Origin: Parastagonospora avenae f. sp. tritici 18332-5
Taxonomy: Eukaryota; Ascomycota; Dothideomycetes; Pleosporales; Phaeosphaeriaceae
Reading direction: 5' to 3'
Length of the DNA: 64,000 bases
Assembly: GCA_022559985.1 (NCBI GenBank)
Contig: JAFJTR010000089.1
Location: forward strand, 57,726-121,725
Shown here one piece after another: positions 1-10,108 of the stretch (its first letter is position 1; each line of letters opens with the position of its first letter). The notes beneath the pieces were generated by a model. The model was not told the origin of the DNA and did not search any database. It saw only the letters and a program-made list of their open reading frames with translations. Position numbers and translations under genes: made by a program.

Positions 1-1674
1 TGCACGATTTGCAAGAGTCTGAAACGTCTTGAGCTCTCCGCTGTTGCGATCAATGGCGACAACCTCGCCCTCAAGAATGAAGCTCGACACGCCCTCTCCT
101 CGAATTTGTGGTACTAGTGCAACCAGGTCAGGATACTTGTCTGTCATGACTTCCAGATGTCGCGAGAAGATGGTGACTTTGCCCTTCTTGTCGCAGTGCA
201 CCTGTGCTCTTTGCCCATCGTATTTGTATTCGCATGCGAAATCGCGTCCCTGCAGCTTCGTGAACATCTCACCCATATCGCGCGTAATGCTACCCAACAT
301 GGGGCGCAAGGGAATATGCAAAGCCAGTCCGCATAGCAGTAGCAGTTCATCGCAAACACCGATCTCGAGCAACGCAGGGATGAGATCGTTGTAGTTTGGC
401 CTCCTGGCAAAACATGCCTTGACGATTTCTTCGTTCCGACTGTAGATTTCTGCAAGCTCTTCTTTCTTTAGCTTTGCAAGCTCCTTTTGCCCGCGCGTCT
501 CGAAGTCGGCGCTTGGAGGTTTTGACAACATGAAAGCGCGAGACAGTGCTATCAACATCGTAGTCTTGACTGCGCCTATACGCAAGTGTTGCACAAGTGT
601 TCGCACAATGTAGCGACTTTCTTCGGCGCCTCTTGCGTCCTGTACCAGCCTTTCAACGATGCGTTGCTTATTCTCCACGCTTCCATTGCCCTTGCTGTTT
701 GCAATCTTGACCAGCGAATCAAAGACAGCCTTGATCGTGAGCGGCTTCGGTTTCCGCAGCGTGAACGACTGCTTCTTCTTTGCTTCGAACGCGACATCTC
801 CGGCGTCTCCATACTTGTTGTTCAGCACTTTCAAGCCGGCATTGTCCAAGCCACACACTTTTTTGAGGGCTTTCGATATCGCTGAGCCTCCAAGACCTAG
901 CTCAAGGTCGATGTAGGGTGGAGATATCGCATTCGTCGCAAGCCATACTGCAGGTAGCAGACTTCCCGGGTCGCCCTCGATGATGGTTCGCAAAAGGTTG
1001 ACGAGCGTGTCTACGATCTTTATGCGACTTGTGGTGCTATTTATGAGTATGAAGCATCTCGTCAACAGCGCGTATGTCGCAAGGCCTCCATCCGCCACCC
1101 AGTGCTTTTGTAGATCTGGTGTGTACTTGGCAGGGTCGAAGTCGAGCGGGCTTTGATCGAATGGTATGTTGGCGGTGATTGTATCTTCTTCGGTGGCGGT
1201 CGACTGGAGGGTCAGGGTGTTCTTCTGCTTCGGTAGCAAGGATTTGGCAACTTCGTCTACTTTCATTGAGTCATGTTGCGCTGCGGTTGTCGTGCTTGCG
1301 CCTTCTTCAGCCATGACCCTCACCGGAGGTCTCTCGGCATCCTCATAGAGTTCATTGGAGCTCACGGGCTCTGTCGCTTGCGCCTGCTGTTGATCCTCTC
1401 GATTCCATTCTTCCTGGAGCTTCCTTGCATACTCCTCGTCGGTCAGCGTCGTCGCATCTTGTGTCGTGGGCGCGCCTTGTTCTCCATCCGCCTCGTTTGG
1501 CGCATCTTTGGCTGCGGCTTTAGCTGTCTGCTTTGCGAAGAAGTGTTCCAACTTGCGCACCGGCTGGCTGGACCCATCGTTCTTCTTCCGACGCTTCGAT
1601 GGGCTGTTCATCTTGGCAGATGCACTATCGCAACGTTGTGCGTGTCGTTGCATGCATTGACGGCGAAGTGTCAT
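1..1674 (-). CDS. CDC9: DNA ligase I (ATP-dependent), 3' end cut off by window edge
   Basis: ATP-dependent DNA ligase that seals Okazaki fragments and repair nicks in the nucleus; in yeast the same gene also supplies the mitochondrial ligase. An intronless minus-strand frame runs from the ATG at 1674 off the window edge (558 codons visible). The DNA-binding domain (about residues 165-420) is followed by the nucleotidyltransferase motif I, EYKYDGQRAQVH, whose Lys (codon 225-223, residue 484) is the adenylated residue, and by motif III around FILEGEVVAID. A PIP-like box, KLEHFF, lies just after a basic NLS-like run (PSKRRKK). Three in-frame ATGs (1674, 1653, 1611) come before the NLS. Between the first and third the residues are Arg/Ser-rich and lack acidic residues apart from one Asp, like a mitochondrial presequence. 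An in-frame TAG lies just upstream of 1674. The OB-fold domain is outside the window. Confidence 0.95.
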   Translation of the reverse strand, partial: MTLRRQCMQRHAQRCDSASAKMNSPSKRRKKNDGSSQPVRKLEHFFAKQTAKAAAKDAPNEADGEQGAPTTQDATTLTDEEYARKLQEEWNREDQQQAQATEPVSSNELYEDAERPPVRVMAEEGASTTTAAQHDSMKVDEVAKSLLPKQKNTLTLQSTATEEDTITANIPFDQSPLDFDPAKYTPDLQKHWVADGGLATYALLTRCFILINSTTSRIKIVDTLVNLLRTIIEGDPGSLLPAVWLATNAISPPYIDLELGLGGSAISKALKKVCGLDNAGLKVLNNKYGDAGDVAFEAKKKQSFTLRKPKPLTIKAVFDSLVKIANSKGNGSVENKQRIVERLVQDARGAEESRYIVRTLVQHLRIGAVKTTMLIALSRAFMLSKPPSADFETRGQKELAKLKKEELAEIYSRNEEIVKACFARRPNYNDLIPALLEIGVCDELLLLCGLALHIPLRPMLGSITRDMGEMFTKLQGRDFACEYKYDGQRAQVHCDKKGKVTIFSRHLEVMTDKYPDLVALVPQIRGEGVSSFILEGEVVAIDRNSGELKTFQTLANRA

Positions 1675-2011
1675 GACGTATTGGACGCGCTAGCAACGCG
1701 CGCGCTTCTCCACTTCACGTGCTCACGCGTCAGACGACATCCCGGCCTCACTCAACACTCCTGTGCAGCATTTGCATTGAGACTGAAATTTTGCCTTTGG
1801 CATACAACAAACATCTCAAAGAACAATCGACGAGTCACATGGCGATCAGGTGGCTACGCGTAGACGAGTGTGGACTGCGGTCCAGCACAACGCTTCGAAT
1901 TCTTGAAGCACTAGGTATAGTAGCTGCTTTGACGTACTTGAGGGCTTGTTTCCATGTATCATCACATGATCCGTTTTAATCCTCCCCAAACTCCGACAGT
2001 CGACCGAGTTC

Positions 2012-2858
2012 TCAATCATAGTTCAATCCACCATCCATGCCGCCATCGCCCATTTGCTCTGACGCCTGGCCATCGTTATCAGACCTGCGAGGCCGCTTGA
2101 AGCCACCCCTGCTGTGCTTCGGTCCCCTTGGAGCATATGGAACCCAGCTGTCTCCTCCTCGGCCAGCGAGAGATTCGGTGTCATCCGCAGCGCCAGCCGG
2201 CTTGGTGTTCTTGTTGTCTGCGAGCTCGAACCTTCCAGTGAGACCATTAGTGTAGCCCTGTTGACCTTGAAGCTGCGCACCAGCGCCGAAATTGACTGAA
2301 GCTCATGGTTAGCATGGTTCAAGAGACAACTTGGTTGGTACACAAACCCAAGAGAGGGAACACATCCTTCTGGAGCTGGCTAACGAGAAGCTGGGTGGCC
2401 TTGATCGGACAGTCGCTCGTACTAGTGCGCAGAATCTTAGTTGAACCGTCTTTGTTGACCACCAGAGCCGCACAGAAAGTAGTCTCGCTCTCGTCGGTGC
2501 CAATTACAATGTCTGCACTTATGTCAGTCACCAATGAGTATCGAAGCTAATGGCGTACCGTAGAACCTGAACCGTTCGCTGCCGTATAGTAACCGGCAGG
2601 CGCCGATTGTCATCCCTTTCAGCGATTCGAATACTGCGAACTGTTATGATTAGACGGTGCTGAATAGTGTGGTGAGGCTCTTCGTACTTTGGCCTGCTCT
2701 GCGGTCCAGGGAGTGGATGTCGCCTGTGGGGGAATCTCAAAGCCGTCCTCGAGGGTAACGCCGCGCATCTTTTGCTGAACGCTCGTCATGCCAAAAGCCG
2801 TCGGTGTCATCTCTTGCGGTGCGGGTGGAGTAGTGTAGGAGTACTTGTTGCTAAACAT
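2012..2858 (-). CDS. Conserved-looking hypothetical protein with RG-rich C-terminus
   Basis: Four exons on the minus strand (2688..2858, 2559..2640, 2348..2512, 2012..2295) join in phase to give 233 residues. I do not recognise the family. The middle (residues about 50-140) reads like a folded alpha/beta domain, with a hydrophobic strand DIVIGTDESETTFCAALVV. The C-terminal third is low complexity, rich in Gly, Arg, Asp and Asn, with RGG-like pieces (GRGGDSW, SRGGFKRPRR) as in RNA-binding proteins. The three introns are 47, 46 and 52 nt with GTACG/GTTTG donors; the first has a CTAAT branch site. An in-frame upstream ATG at 2915 would add 19 residues; I prefer 2858 because the sequence from there is compositionally like the rest. 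No signal peptide or membrane segment is visible. Confidence 0.7.
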
Positions 2859-3425
2859 GTTGAAGCCAATAATGCGGGTGGAGGGAGAACACTTCCAGAG
2901 TAGGTGAGTTGACAAAGTACTCGAGTGGGTGGAGAGAGAAGGAAGAAGTAGCTACGAGGTACTGAATTTATATGCGCCCTCGAAGGGAAGCGAACCACGC
3001 TACTCAGTGAGAGTAGGTAAGAGATTCGTCAACGGGCAATTCTCGAGGTAAAGGAGCCCAACACAAACACTCAACGGGACATAGACCTTTGAAGCTACAT
3101 CGGCCGGTGTATAACTTGCTAGATAGTCTCTAAGAAGGTCGCAAGTTTAATCAGAGTGGGCACGAATAGTTGCGGCACTTGGTGTCTATGAGCTCAGAGA
3201 CACGACCTGGCACTGTCTTGGTCTCTGAGACTGATGCAAAGACATGAAAAGTTTTGCTCAACGTAAATAAGTTCTTAGCGAGCTTTGCCTCTTTGTGAGA
3301 TTGTTTCCATACCACGCCAAACATATGACGGAGCAGTGCTCGCAAGTTACCTCGCAGCAATCTCAACCCCTTTCCGTCGGACTACCTCACCTCGTCGTCT
3401 CACTTCAGACCACCAAATTACCAGT

Positions 3426-3686
3426 ATGAGATGCCGATACTGCAACTCCAAAGACGTCAACGTACAACAATGTGCAACATGCGATGGCAGGGGCATAATA
3501 ATTCGAATATGCACTTGGTGCGAAGGAGAACGCGGTCAGACAACGTATAGCGGCAAGGGTGAGCGGTGGCAGCCTTGTCGAGACTGCAGAGGAGACGGGA
3601 ACTACGCAAGCCAGTGCGAAAGTTGCCAGGGTCAGGGCTGTGTCGTGGTGGCTTGCTTGCAGTGCGCCAGACGTGGACGATCGTAA
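3426..3686 (+). CDS. Small DnaJ-type cysteine-repeat zinc protein
   Basis: An 86-residue frame made almost entirely of six CxxC pairs at residues 3/6, 16/19, 29/32, 51/54, 64/67 and 77/80. Several carry the CxxCxGxG signature of the DnaJ (Hsp40) zinc-binding domain (CATCDGRG, CRDCRGDG, CESCQGQG). There is no J domain and no substrate-binding domain, so this is a stand-alone zinc module rather than a full chaperone. In type I Hsp40s these cysteines bind two zinc ions; here the pairs could hold up to three. The frame is open upstream to 3285, but I start at the ATG directly before the first CxxC. It is divergent from the hypothetical gene at 2012-2858. Its function is unknown, and extra exons cannot be excluded. 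Confidence 0.6.
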   Translation: MRCRYCNSKDVNVQQCATCDGRGIIIRICTWCEGERGQTTYSGKGERWQPCRDCRGDGNYASQCESCQGQGCVVVACLQCARRGRS

Positions 3687-3841
3687 GAGATTCGAGTATC
3701 CAGCCGTATCGTCATTGGCTCCAACGACAATCAATGCACGATGTTGGAAACGCTATGCGGATTATCGGCTACGATGAAAAGTCAACAACGCCATCTAACA
3801 AAATGGAGTTGTACACTATATTGTTAGGTTTCGATTGCATC

Positions 3842-3915
3842 GGCAGGGCTTCGGGTATAGCTTCAGGCTATGGGATCAGCTGCTGGGTGCACCCTGGTCG
3901 CTTTCCGCCGTCGTA
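3842..3915 (+). repeat. Degenerate interspersed repeat, copy A
   Basis: About 70 bp that resembles 36200-36275 and, over a shorter core, 7808-7845. The shared core reads TATAGnTTCAGGCTATG, followed by CACCCTGGTCGCT and GTCGTA. All copies lie between genes and point the same way. No terminal repeats or coding sequence are visible, so it may be a fragment of an old transposon or MITE. The rest of 3687-4108 holds nothing I recognise. Confidence 0.45.
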
Positions 3916-4108
3916 GACAACATGTATTATCAATCATGGCGCGTGATCTTGAATATCACCACATTGAAACAGTTCTTGATGAAATATTATTCTCGTTCAA
4001 TTCATGCCAGCTCCTTGTTCGTGAAGGCGCTGTGGATCGCTATTCATCCTTGTACTATATCGAGTACACGTCGCCTAAAACCCTCTCTCTCAGTTTGCGA
4101 AAGCTGCT

Positions 4109-4532
4109 CTACATCTTCTTGTTGGCCTCGCCCTGGAGTTCTGCGGCCTTTCCCTTGGCTTGCCCAGCAACCTCGTTCGCCTTGCCCTTTGCCTGGCCAG
4201 CAATCTCGTTCGCTTGGCCCTTGGCCTCACCGGTAGTCGACGGGGTGGCCTGCTTTACGGCCTCGGCGGCTTTCTCTTTGGAAGCAGTTAGTCTTGCTGT
4301 CTTGACACAATGGATAGCGTAAGCCATCGGCCTCCACCCCGTTATATGATGTGATAGATTTAAAAGAGGAGGATATGTACGTACCACCGGTCTCGATACC
4401 CTTAACGGCAGCACCAGAGATGGTCTTGTCGACAACCTTGGCAGCGTCCTTGATGGCCTCTACTGGGCTCTTGCGCGCAATTGGGGTGGTGCTGAAGAGG
4501 CGAACCTGGCGGGTGATCTGTTGACGGAACAT
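4109..4532 (-). CDS. Mitochondrial LEA-like small repeat protein
   Basis: Two exons (4385..4532 and 4109..4296), joined across an 88-nt intron with a perfect GTACGT donor, encode 111 residues. The N-terminus (MFRQQITRQVRLFSTTPIAR) is a typical mitochondrial presequence: Arg-rich, no acidic residues, amphipathic. The C-terminal half is made of Ala/Gly/Lys/Glu repeats such as GQANEIAGQAKGKANEVAGQ, close to the 11-residue repeats of LEA group 3 proteins and the CsbD-like stress proteins. Such proteins are unfolded in water and become helical on drying, protecting membranes or enzymes. A matrix-located desiccation or stress protectant is therefore the likely role, by inference from composition. 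No enzyme motif is present. Confidence 0.75.
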
Positions 4533-4894
4533 TGTTATGGTGTGAATGTGTGAAGTTCGGAGTGTTGATGATATTGTTGATTTCTCGAGTGTGGGGTCTT
4601 AGCGAGATGCAATTATTTTGAAGGCGTGGAATGAGGTACAGAGTAGGTGCAGGAGGACGAGTTTAAAGAAAGCGGAGGTGTCTGCGCTTCGTTGCTCAAT
4701 GTTTAGATATGACGTAGCTATGAGGCATCTGAGCCCATTCCAGTTTAGCGCGGCTCGCGGCTGGCTCCACTTCGATTGAATGGCTGACATCAAGAATGGA
4801 GAACGCGTGCACATCTGTGGAGCTCGTGTAGAGTCTTTCATGCTGTTCATTACTATTGCATCACCCATGCTTCGTCTCTTGCCTTATATTTCGT

Positions 4895-6867
4895 TTAGTA
4901 GAGAAGGGATTTCTGCCACCAGCTGCAGCGCGCATTCGCATTGCTGTCGCGCACTTCGTCAATTCCGGATATGTTGAGCTTCAGCACAGCCGCATCAGGC
5001 CCGTACATATTGAACTGGTGAATACCCTCTGCTTCGGGTCTACCTTGCTCTGCGAAGCTCGTGATGAACCTCTGGAGCGCGATCGCCACCGTGCGATTGA
5101 AACCTTGCGAAGGAGCTGCACCCCCATCATAGTATGTATATGGGACGTCCTGTCCGTGGAGTGCAGGCGGCACAGCAAACAGGTAGGAATAAGTTTGGTT
5201 GCCGAGCGCAGTCGACAAGTAATTCGTGTTGCAGGTAAAAATGCCTTCCGAGTTGATCAGAACAGCACGTTCATACTGGCTAGTGTACGGGTAGGAACCA
5301 TCGAAGACCGGAGGGTATAAGGTCTGCGTGATCGTATCAATCGAGGACTGTGGTGCGCCAGGAAATGCAGATTTTAGCTGAGCTTCGAGGGCCTCATTTG
5401 ATGTGATGTAGCCTGGCGTGAAAAATGGTCCTTCTTGCGCGTTGTGACCAACCATGACCCGAACCTCCTTGTCGAACCGACCCTGAGCCAGAAGCTGGCC
5501 CGGCTGAAGTGGGGAAAAGAGGCCGTCGACAACAGGACCATAGATGTACTGTCCAAAACCTGTATCGTAGGCAATTTGTTGTGCGTTTGCTCGCATGATA
5601 ACTTCAGACGGCAGGGCTCGGAGGTCAGCGAGTGAAGTGCTGTTGGTCAAGCGCAACAACTTCTGGTATGCGTTTTCCGTTATGGTGTTCGATTGAACAG
5701 GCTGCCAGCCAGGGCTTTGAGGTACTGCTTGTTGAAATGGGGCTTTGCCTTTCAAGCCTCCATACGCGGTGATTTGATGCATGATTGAGCCACCTCCAGC
5801 GCTTTCGCCAAAGACTGTCACCCGGTTCTTGTCGCCTCCAAAGAGATGGATATACTTCTGTATCCATTCCAGAGCAAACCTTTGATCATATAAAGCGACG
5901 TTGGACGTCCCGCCCTCCGCATTGAACGAGGGGCCAGCTGAAAAGCCGACGGCGCCAAGGCGGTAATTCATCGCCACGTATATGACATCGCCATTGGTCG
6001 CGTTGCCTGAAGCTGCGATGAGTCCCGCAGGATTATTTGCCTTATCCCCGCCAATATATCCACCTCCGTAAATCCATGCTTGATTGTAGTTAGCAGGTGT
6101 CATGATGAGAGAAAGAAAGGGTAGGTGGTGCACCAGTGGTGGTCCCTTCGAGCCACCTTGCTTTTCGCGCGAATTACAGAAACTCTAGGTAGACAATTAA
6201 CTTACTATGTAAAAGTCAGTACGTTAGCACTCAATGTGTTACTTGTAGCCACTGCTTACCCAAGGACTGGAGCACTGTAGCCTTTGCCGGCATTTTCAAA
6301 AACACTTTTCGGTGCGAAGACATCCAAGAATAAACAATCTTCCGATTGGCCTGGAGGACCAGCTGGGACTACGCTGCTGGCATTCGCACCAGGTGGGATG
6401 TAAGTCGTAACGTTGACTGGCCGTCCACTAAGAAAGCTGCCTAGAAAGTTCGACGATATGCTACTCCATCCCGTGGCGGCTTGCGGACAAATTCTAAGAA
6501 TGTCAGATATGGTTCAATGTTGAAGGCAACCCTGGAAGCGCTAGGATAGCCTGCTAAGCTTCGTATTGCAATGTACCTGTACGTTGAACCAGTGTTCACA
6601 GCGGACCGGTTCTCTGCTGGGGCTTGAGGGGGAGCAAACCGCAGATTGCCAATGGGAGGCGCAGCGTAGCGGATGTTCGAGAAATTGTAGAAGTTGCCGG
6701 TAGACTGCAATGTGTTAGACCGATCCTTGCAAGATTGAGTTCAAACGGCGTACGTTAAAACTGGCGGCTCTGTAGATCTCGTAGCCAAGATCCACCTCTG
6801 GTAACGGTCCTGAGTATTGCGCATGCACAGCTCCCAGCAGAGCTACTGCTCCGAGTAGCTTAATCAT
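4895..6867 (-). CDS. Secreted type B carboxylesterase (cholinesterase/lipase family)
   Basis: Alpha/beta-hydrolase that cleaves carboxylic esters. Coding exons are 6754..6867, 6577..6704, 6261..6493 and 4895..6078, giving 552 residues, the usual family length. Residues 1-16 form a signal peptide (MIKLLGAVALLGAVHA). The family marker EDCLFLDV comes before the oxyanion-hole loop WIYGGGY (residues 160-166), the nucleophile elbow FGESAGGGS (Ser251), the acid motif NSEGIF and the catalytic His in HGQDVPY. The last intron (6079..6260) cannot be spliced in phase as one ordinary intron. It fits as an intron nested in the donor of another, described as a separate feature. Substrate is unknown; relatives include fungal lipases and cutinase-like or mycotoxin esterases. 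Confidence 0.9.
6079..6260 (-). other. Candidate spliceosomal twin intron (stwintron), [D1,2] type
   Basis: The internal intron is 6205..6259 (55 nt; donor GTAAGC, branch TGCTAAC, acceptor TACATAG). It sits between the first G (6260) and the following T (6204) of an outer donor. Removing it creates G|GTAAGTT, a perfect donor for an outer intron ending at 6079 (branch TGCTAAC, acceptor ATCAAG). The outer intron then leaves phase 1 on both sides and joins PVL to AWIYGGGY. One-step splicing from the visible GTAAGC donor would leave phase 2 and a frameshift. Confidence 0.75.
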
Positions 6868-8787
6868 ATTCTCGGAAATAATGGGTGGGTGTCAGAGGCA
6901 CAGATGCAACGCGACGAGCGAAGGGTGTAAACAATTCCTCAGCTCTTGCCTCACGGACAATGGTCAGTGACTATCGGAAGCTTTGTGAACGACGAATTAT
7001 TCCCGTGAACCAGGTAAGGGCGTTTCTTTCCTTTAAGCCCATTTCACTATCCTTGTACGATTGCACAATAGACCGGCATACCTAGTGAACTGTGCCGTAC
7101 GGCAGCCCAATCTGGATCTCTGGATCCTTGCTACCTCAACATCTTCGACCGCTTTAAGTGTAGGCAGGGTACGCCGTAGCACCTCTTCCAGCCACACGCA
7201 GTAGAGAACACTTCGGCGAAAAGTCAATGAAAAGTCAACATTCCCGTCACAGAGCAACTGCCTCGGACCGACAGCAGCGATTCGTCCGCGCGGAGCTGAG
7301 CTGCAATACAGCTTAAGACGTGGAGATGACCACGCTCGCAGTTTAGCTCCACTTGTGTGATGAAGCTTGTAGACGCACTCTAGTATTGGACTTGGGCAAA
7401 GCGGTTGGTGGCACCGATTGTGACGAATCAGACTTGAATGTCATCTCGGTTGACATGGCTTGTGGAGGCGGGAAGGCATGGGTCCCCCGCGCATTCTGCC
7501 CGATTACCGAGGCTCGCGGAGTGATGCTGATGACAACACCACTGCGAAAGTCTGGCAACGGGGCTTTTCAGTAGTCCCGACGCGTCACGAGGTTATCGTC
7601 TACTTTTCCTATTATCGTCGCGAAGGTCCGGTGCTATGGCCACCGGTTCCGTGTACGGGTTGGCAAACCTTGGAAGCCGTACAAACGTCAAGCGCGATGA
7701 CTCGCAATGTCACTCCTCATATTACAGGCTGCTCACGGACCCTACGAGCAGCTCGGACTGACAAGACAAAATAAAATTATCCACAGGGCCTCGCTGTCGA
7801 ATCTGAAACCTGGCGATACGGTGAATAGCTTGAGGCTATCGGATGGAAGGAAACTCCTTGTTCATATCGCTTCGTAACTGTAAATTTGCAGTGCACTATC
7901 ATCTTCTGCTGTTCGCCTCCACTTCGACATGTACGACGGACGTAGCAATCAAAGATATCACCAGAGCTTCTTTATCGATAAGAGTTGATGAGAAGAAGTC
8001 TCCTCAGACGTTGGCGACTAGTCTCACTGGAAACACCCGCCGACGGGAATGTGGATAGCAAAGACTCGACACCAGGCGTCAGCAAAATTCCTACCAGCCT
8101 TTCCTAACACGCAGATATGAAGATGTAGCATGTATATGTTTAAGGTTTTCTAACAGGATTAGGCAGAGTATCTTAGAGCTCTGTATGCATACAGGTTCCT
8201 CTAAGCTTATAACGAGTATACCTCTAGAGACTGTTAGCTTATGTCGTGTAGGTACAGAGCGGGCACGAATTTTGCCGCTGCCTGGTGTCGAGTTCGGTAC
8301 TTTGATGAAAGATGGTTTTTGGGAACAGTGACACATTTCGTTGGACCATTGTCAAACAGAAAAGCGTCTACAGTTAGCTTCAGCAAGCGCTGAGGTGTGT
8401 TAGGGTATGAGGGCTACCACAATGCCTACAGAAGAAGGTGTCATTGGCTGAACTTGGCTTGTGTACACTGTCAAGGCACTCCTAATACCTTCCATCGTCA
8501 AGTGAAAGACTTGACTATCAAGCATTGTTTTAAGATGTGAATCTCAGTGAGAGTAACCCGTCTAAGATCTAAGCTCCGAGCAAAATCAACACGATGATTT
8601 CACAACGCTAATAGCGACCTTGCCTCAAGGCATATCTTTCGACCTTTTTTTGCTCTTCTACGAACTACCAGCAGCGCAACTACCACAACCCTTCTACTCG
8701 AGCTTTTCGCATCATTGCTTCCAGCTTCCTCAACTTTACTTAAATACGACACCTTGCGAAGAAGAGCAACCATCGCTGCAGGCAAGA
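6868..8787. other. Gene-free interval with one repeat fragment
   Basis: No convincing coding sequence on either strand in 1.9 kb; the open frames are short, overlap one another and lack motifs. It contains repeat copy B (7808-7845) and the upstream regions of the esterase and the BTB gene. Around 8255-8290 there is a weak resemblance to 3155-3190 (shared GGGCACGAAT followed by CCTGGTGTC/CTTGGTGTC), perhaps another old repeat. Confidence 0.4.
7808..7845 (+). repeat. Degenerate interspersed repeat, copy B
   Basis: Resembles 36202-36240 (CCTGGCGATAC, then ATAGnTTnAGGCTAT and GGATG or CGATG) and the core of copy A at 3842-3915. It is short and diverged, so it is called only by comparison with the other two copies. 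Confidence 0.4.
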
Positions 8788-9407
8788 ATGGGTTTAAACT
8801 CGTTCCCACGCCTAGTCTTAGATGACAAAGAGAGCCTTGACTGGTCGAAAATGGCTACAGTGCACATCGGCATGGGTTCGTCCTCCAAGGAGTGGCTCAT
8901 CCCAGCCGCTATCCTTAGTAAACGGTCAGTCTTCTTCAAGAATGCACTGAAGGAACGGTGGAAAGAAGGTCAAGATCGACTAGTTACACTTGCGGACGAC
9001 GACCCGGATATCTTCTCTCTTAACTTCACGTACTCTACCGCGAATCGCTACCTTTGAAGTCATTGACTTGCAGTATACCCGATGACGATGAGGATCAGAT
9101 AGCAGTCGATAACACAACACTCTGTCGGTCGATAACGCGCGGTCCGAACAAACATTTTCTGCCCCCGTCAGAAGCAGTGAACATTGTATGGGACGGCACG
9201 AAGGAAAATACTCGAATTCGACACATAATACTCGACGCATATATATCAGACCCGCCGTGTGCACCGGCGTTGTGCGGTTTTGAAGGTGCTAAGAATGAGT
9301 CGGACTTCCCTTGCGAGTTCGTCGCCGACATGATCAAGCGATTGTACATGCAGCGCCGTATGATAGGGAGCAGCTTGGATCACGAGAACTATGAGGAGTC
9401 AGAATAG
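8788..9407 (+). CDS. Short BTB/POZ domain protein, possibly degenerate
   Basis: Two exons (8788..9029 and 9074..9407) joined by a 44-nt intron give 191 residues. The first half has the start of a fungal BTB/POZ fold: TVHIGMGSSSKEWLIPAAILSKR, then SVFFKNAL and LADDDPDIF. The second half matches the tail of the same fungal family, with EAVNIVWDGT, RHIILDAY and FPCEFVADM. The middle helices normally found in between (the WLYTGRI region and the LY..GD..QD segment) are missing, so it looks about 40 residues short. BTB proteins of this type usually mediate protein-protein contacts, often as Cul3 adaptors. It could be a truncated functional gene, a mis-modelled one, or a decaying paralogue; these cannot be told apart here. 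Confidence 0.55.
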
Positions 9408-9410
9408 GCG

Positions 9411-9480
9411 ATGGAGGGGGGTACAACACCGATCCGAATAGGTGTGATGGAGGGGAGGGTACAACACGGATCACGCAGAT
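9411..9480 (+). repeat. Two-copy imperfect tandem repeat of about 37 bp
   Basis: Two units just after the BTB stop codon share GATGGAGGGG, GGGTACAACAC and GATC. The units start at about 9411 and 9448. Only two copies are visible, so it is a small local duplication. Confidence 0.5.
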
Positions 9481-10108
9481 TTTTATACGCGTATCGATTG
9501 ATTCGTGAAGTATTGGGGAACCTAGCTATGATGGCGAAATGATATCTAGGTACGCCCATTGAATCGCATTTCTTTAAACCCTCCAAAAGTATATCTCTCT
9601 ATGCCTTATACAGGTAAAGGCTACACTTGCATCGAGTAATCAGGATATAAAAATAGTTTGGCATCATGTAATCAGCGCTGCGCATTAGGACTGACGGACT
9701 TCAGTCGAATCAGACCCCACAAAGCTTAGAAGCCGCGCTCACTCTGCCGCATATGGTGAGAAGCGATGCAGCCGCAAGGTGCGACAACGACAAGCTGAGC
9801 TAGTTGCTTGCTACTTGATTGGGTCACAACTTACCTAGGTACCTTCACACGCCGATCATCTTCAACTCCCAAGGATTAGGTTGGGGCTGAGTTTTAGAGC
9901 TGACCGAACCACGCCTTTCGCCGCCGAACGCGATGTCGACATGCATAAGAGGCACAATGGCTCTATCTTCCGTGCTCAAAGAAACAAATAATTGAGACGG
10001 TGTCATTTTCTGAAAGGCCTGTTGTCGATCAAACAGCGTCCAAGAGTTGCCCAGGTGAGGTTGGAAAAGCAAAATTTTCCAGGTCGAACACGAACGCGAG
10101 CATTCACA

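Noticed and set aside
6079..6260. Single ordinary intron, or a pseudogene, at the carboxylesterase WIYGGGY junction
   Set aside because: A single intron breaks the phase. The nested-intron model restores both phase and consensus signals, and the rest of the gene has no other damage.
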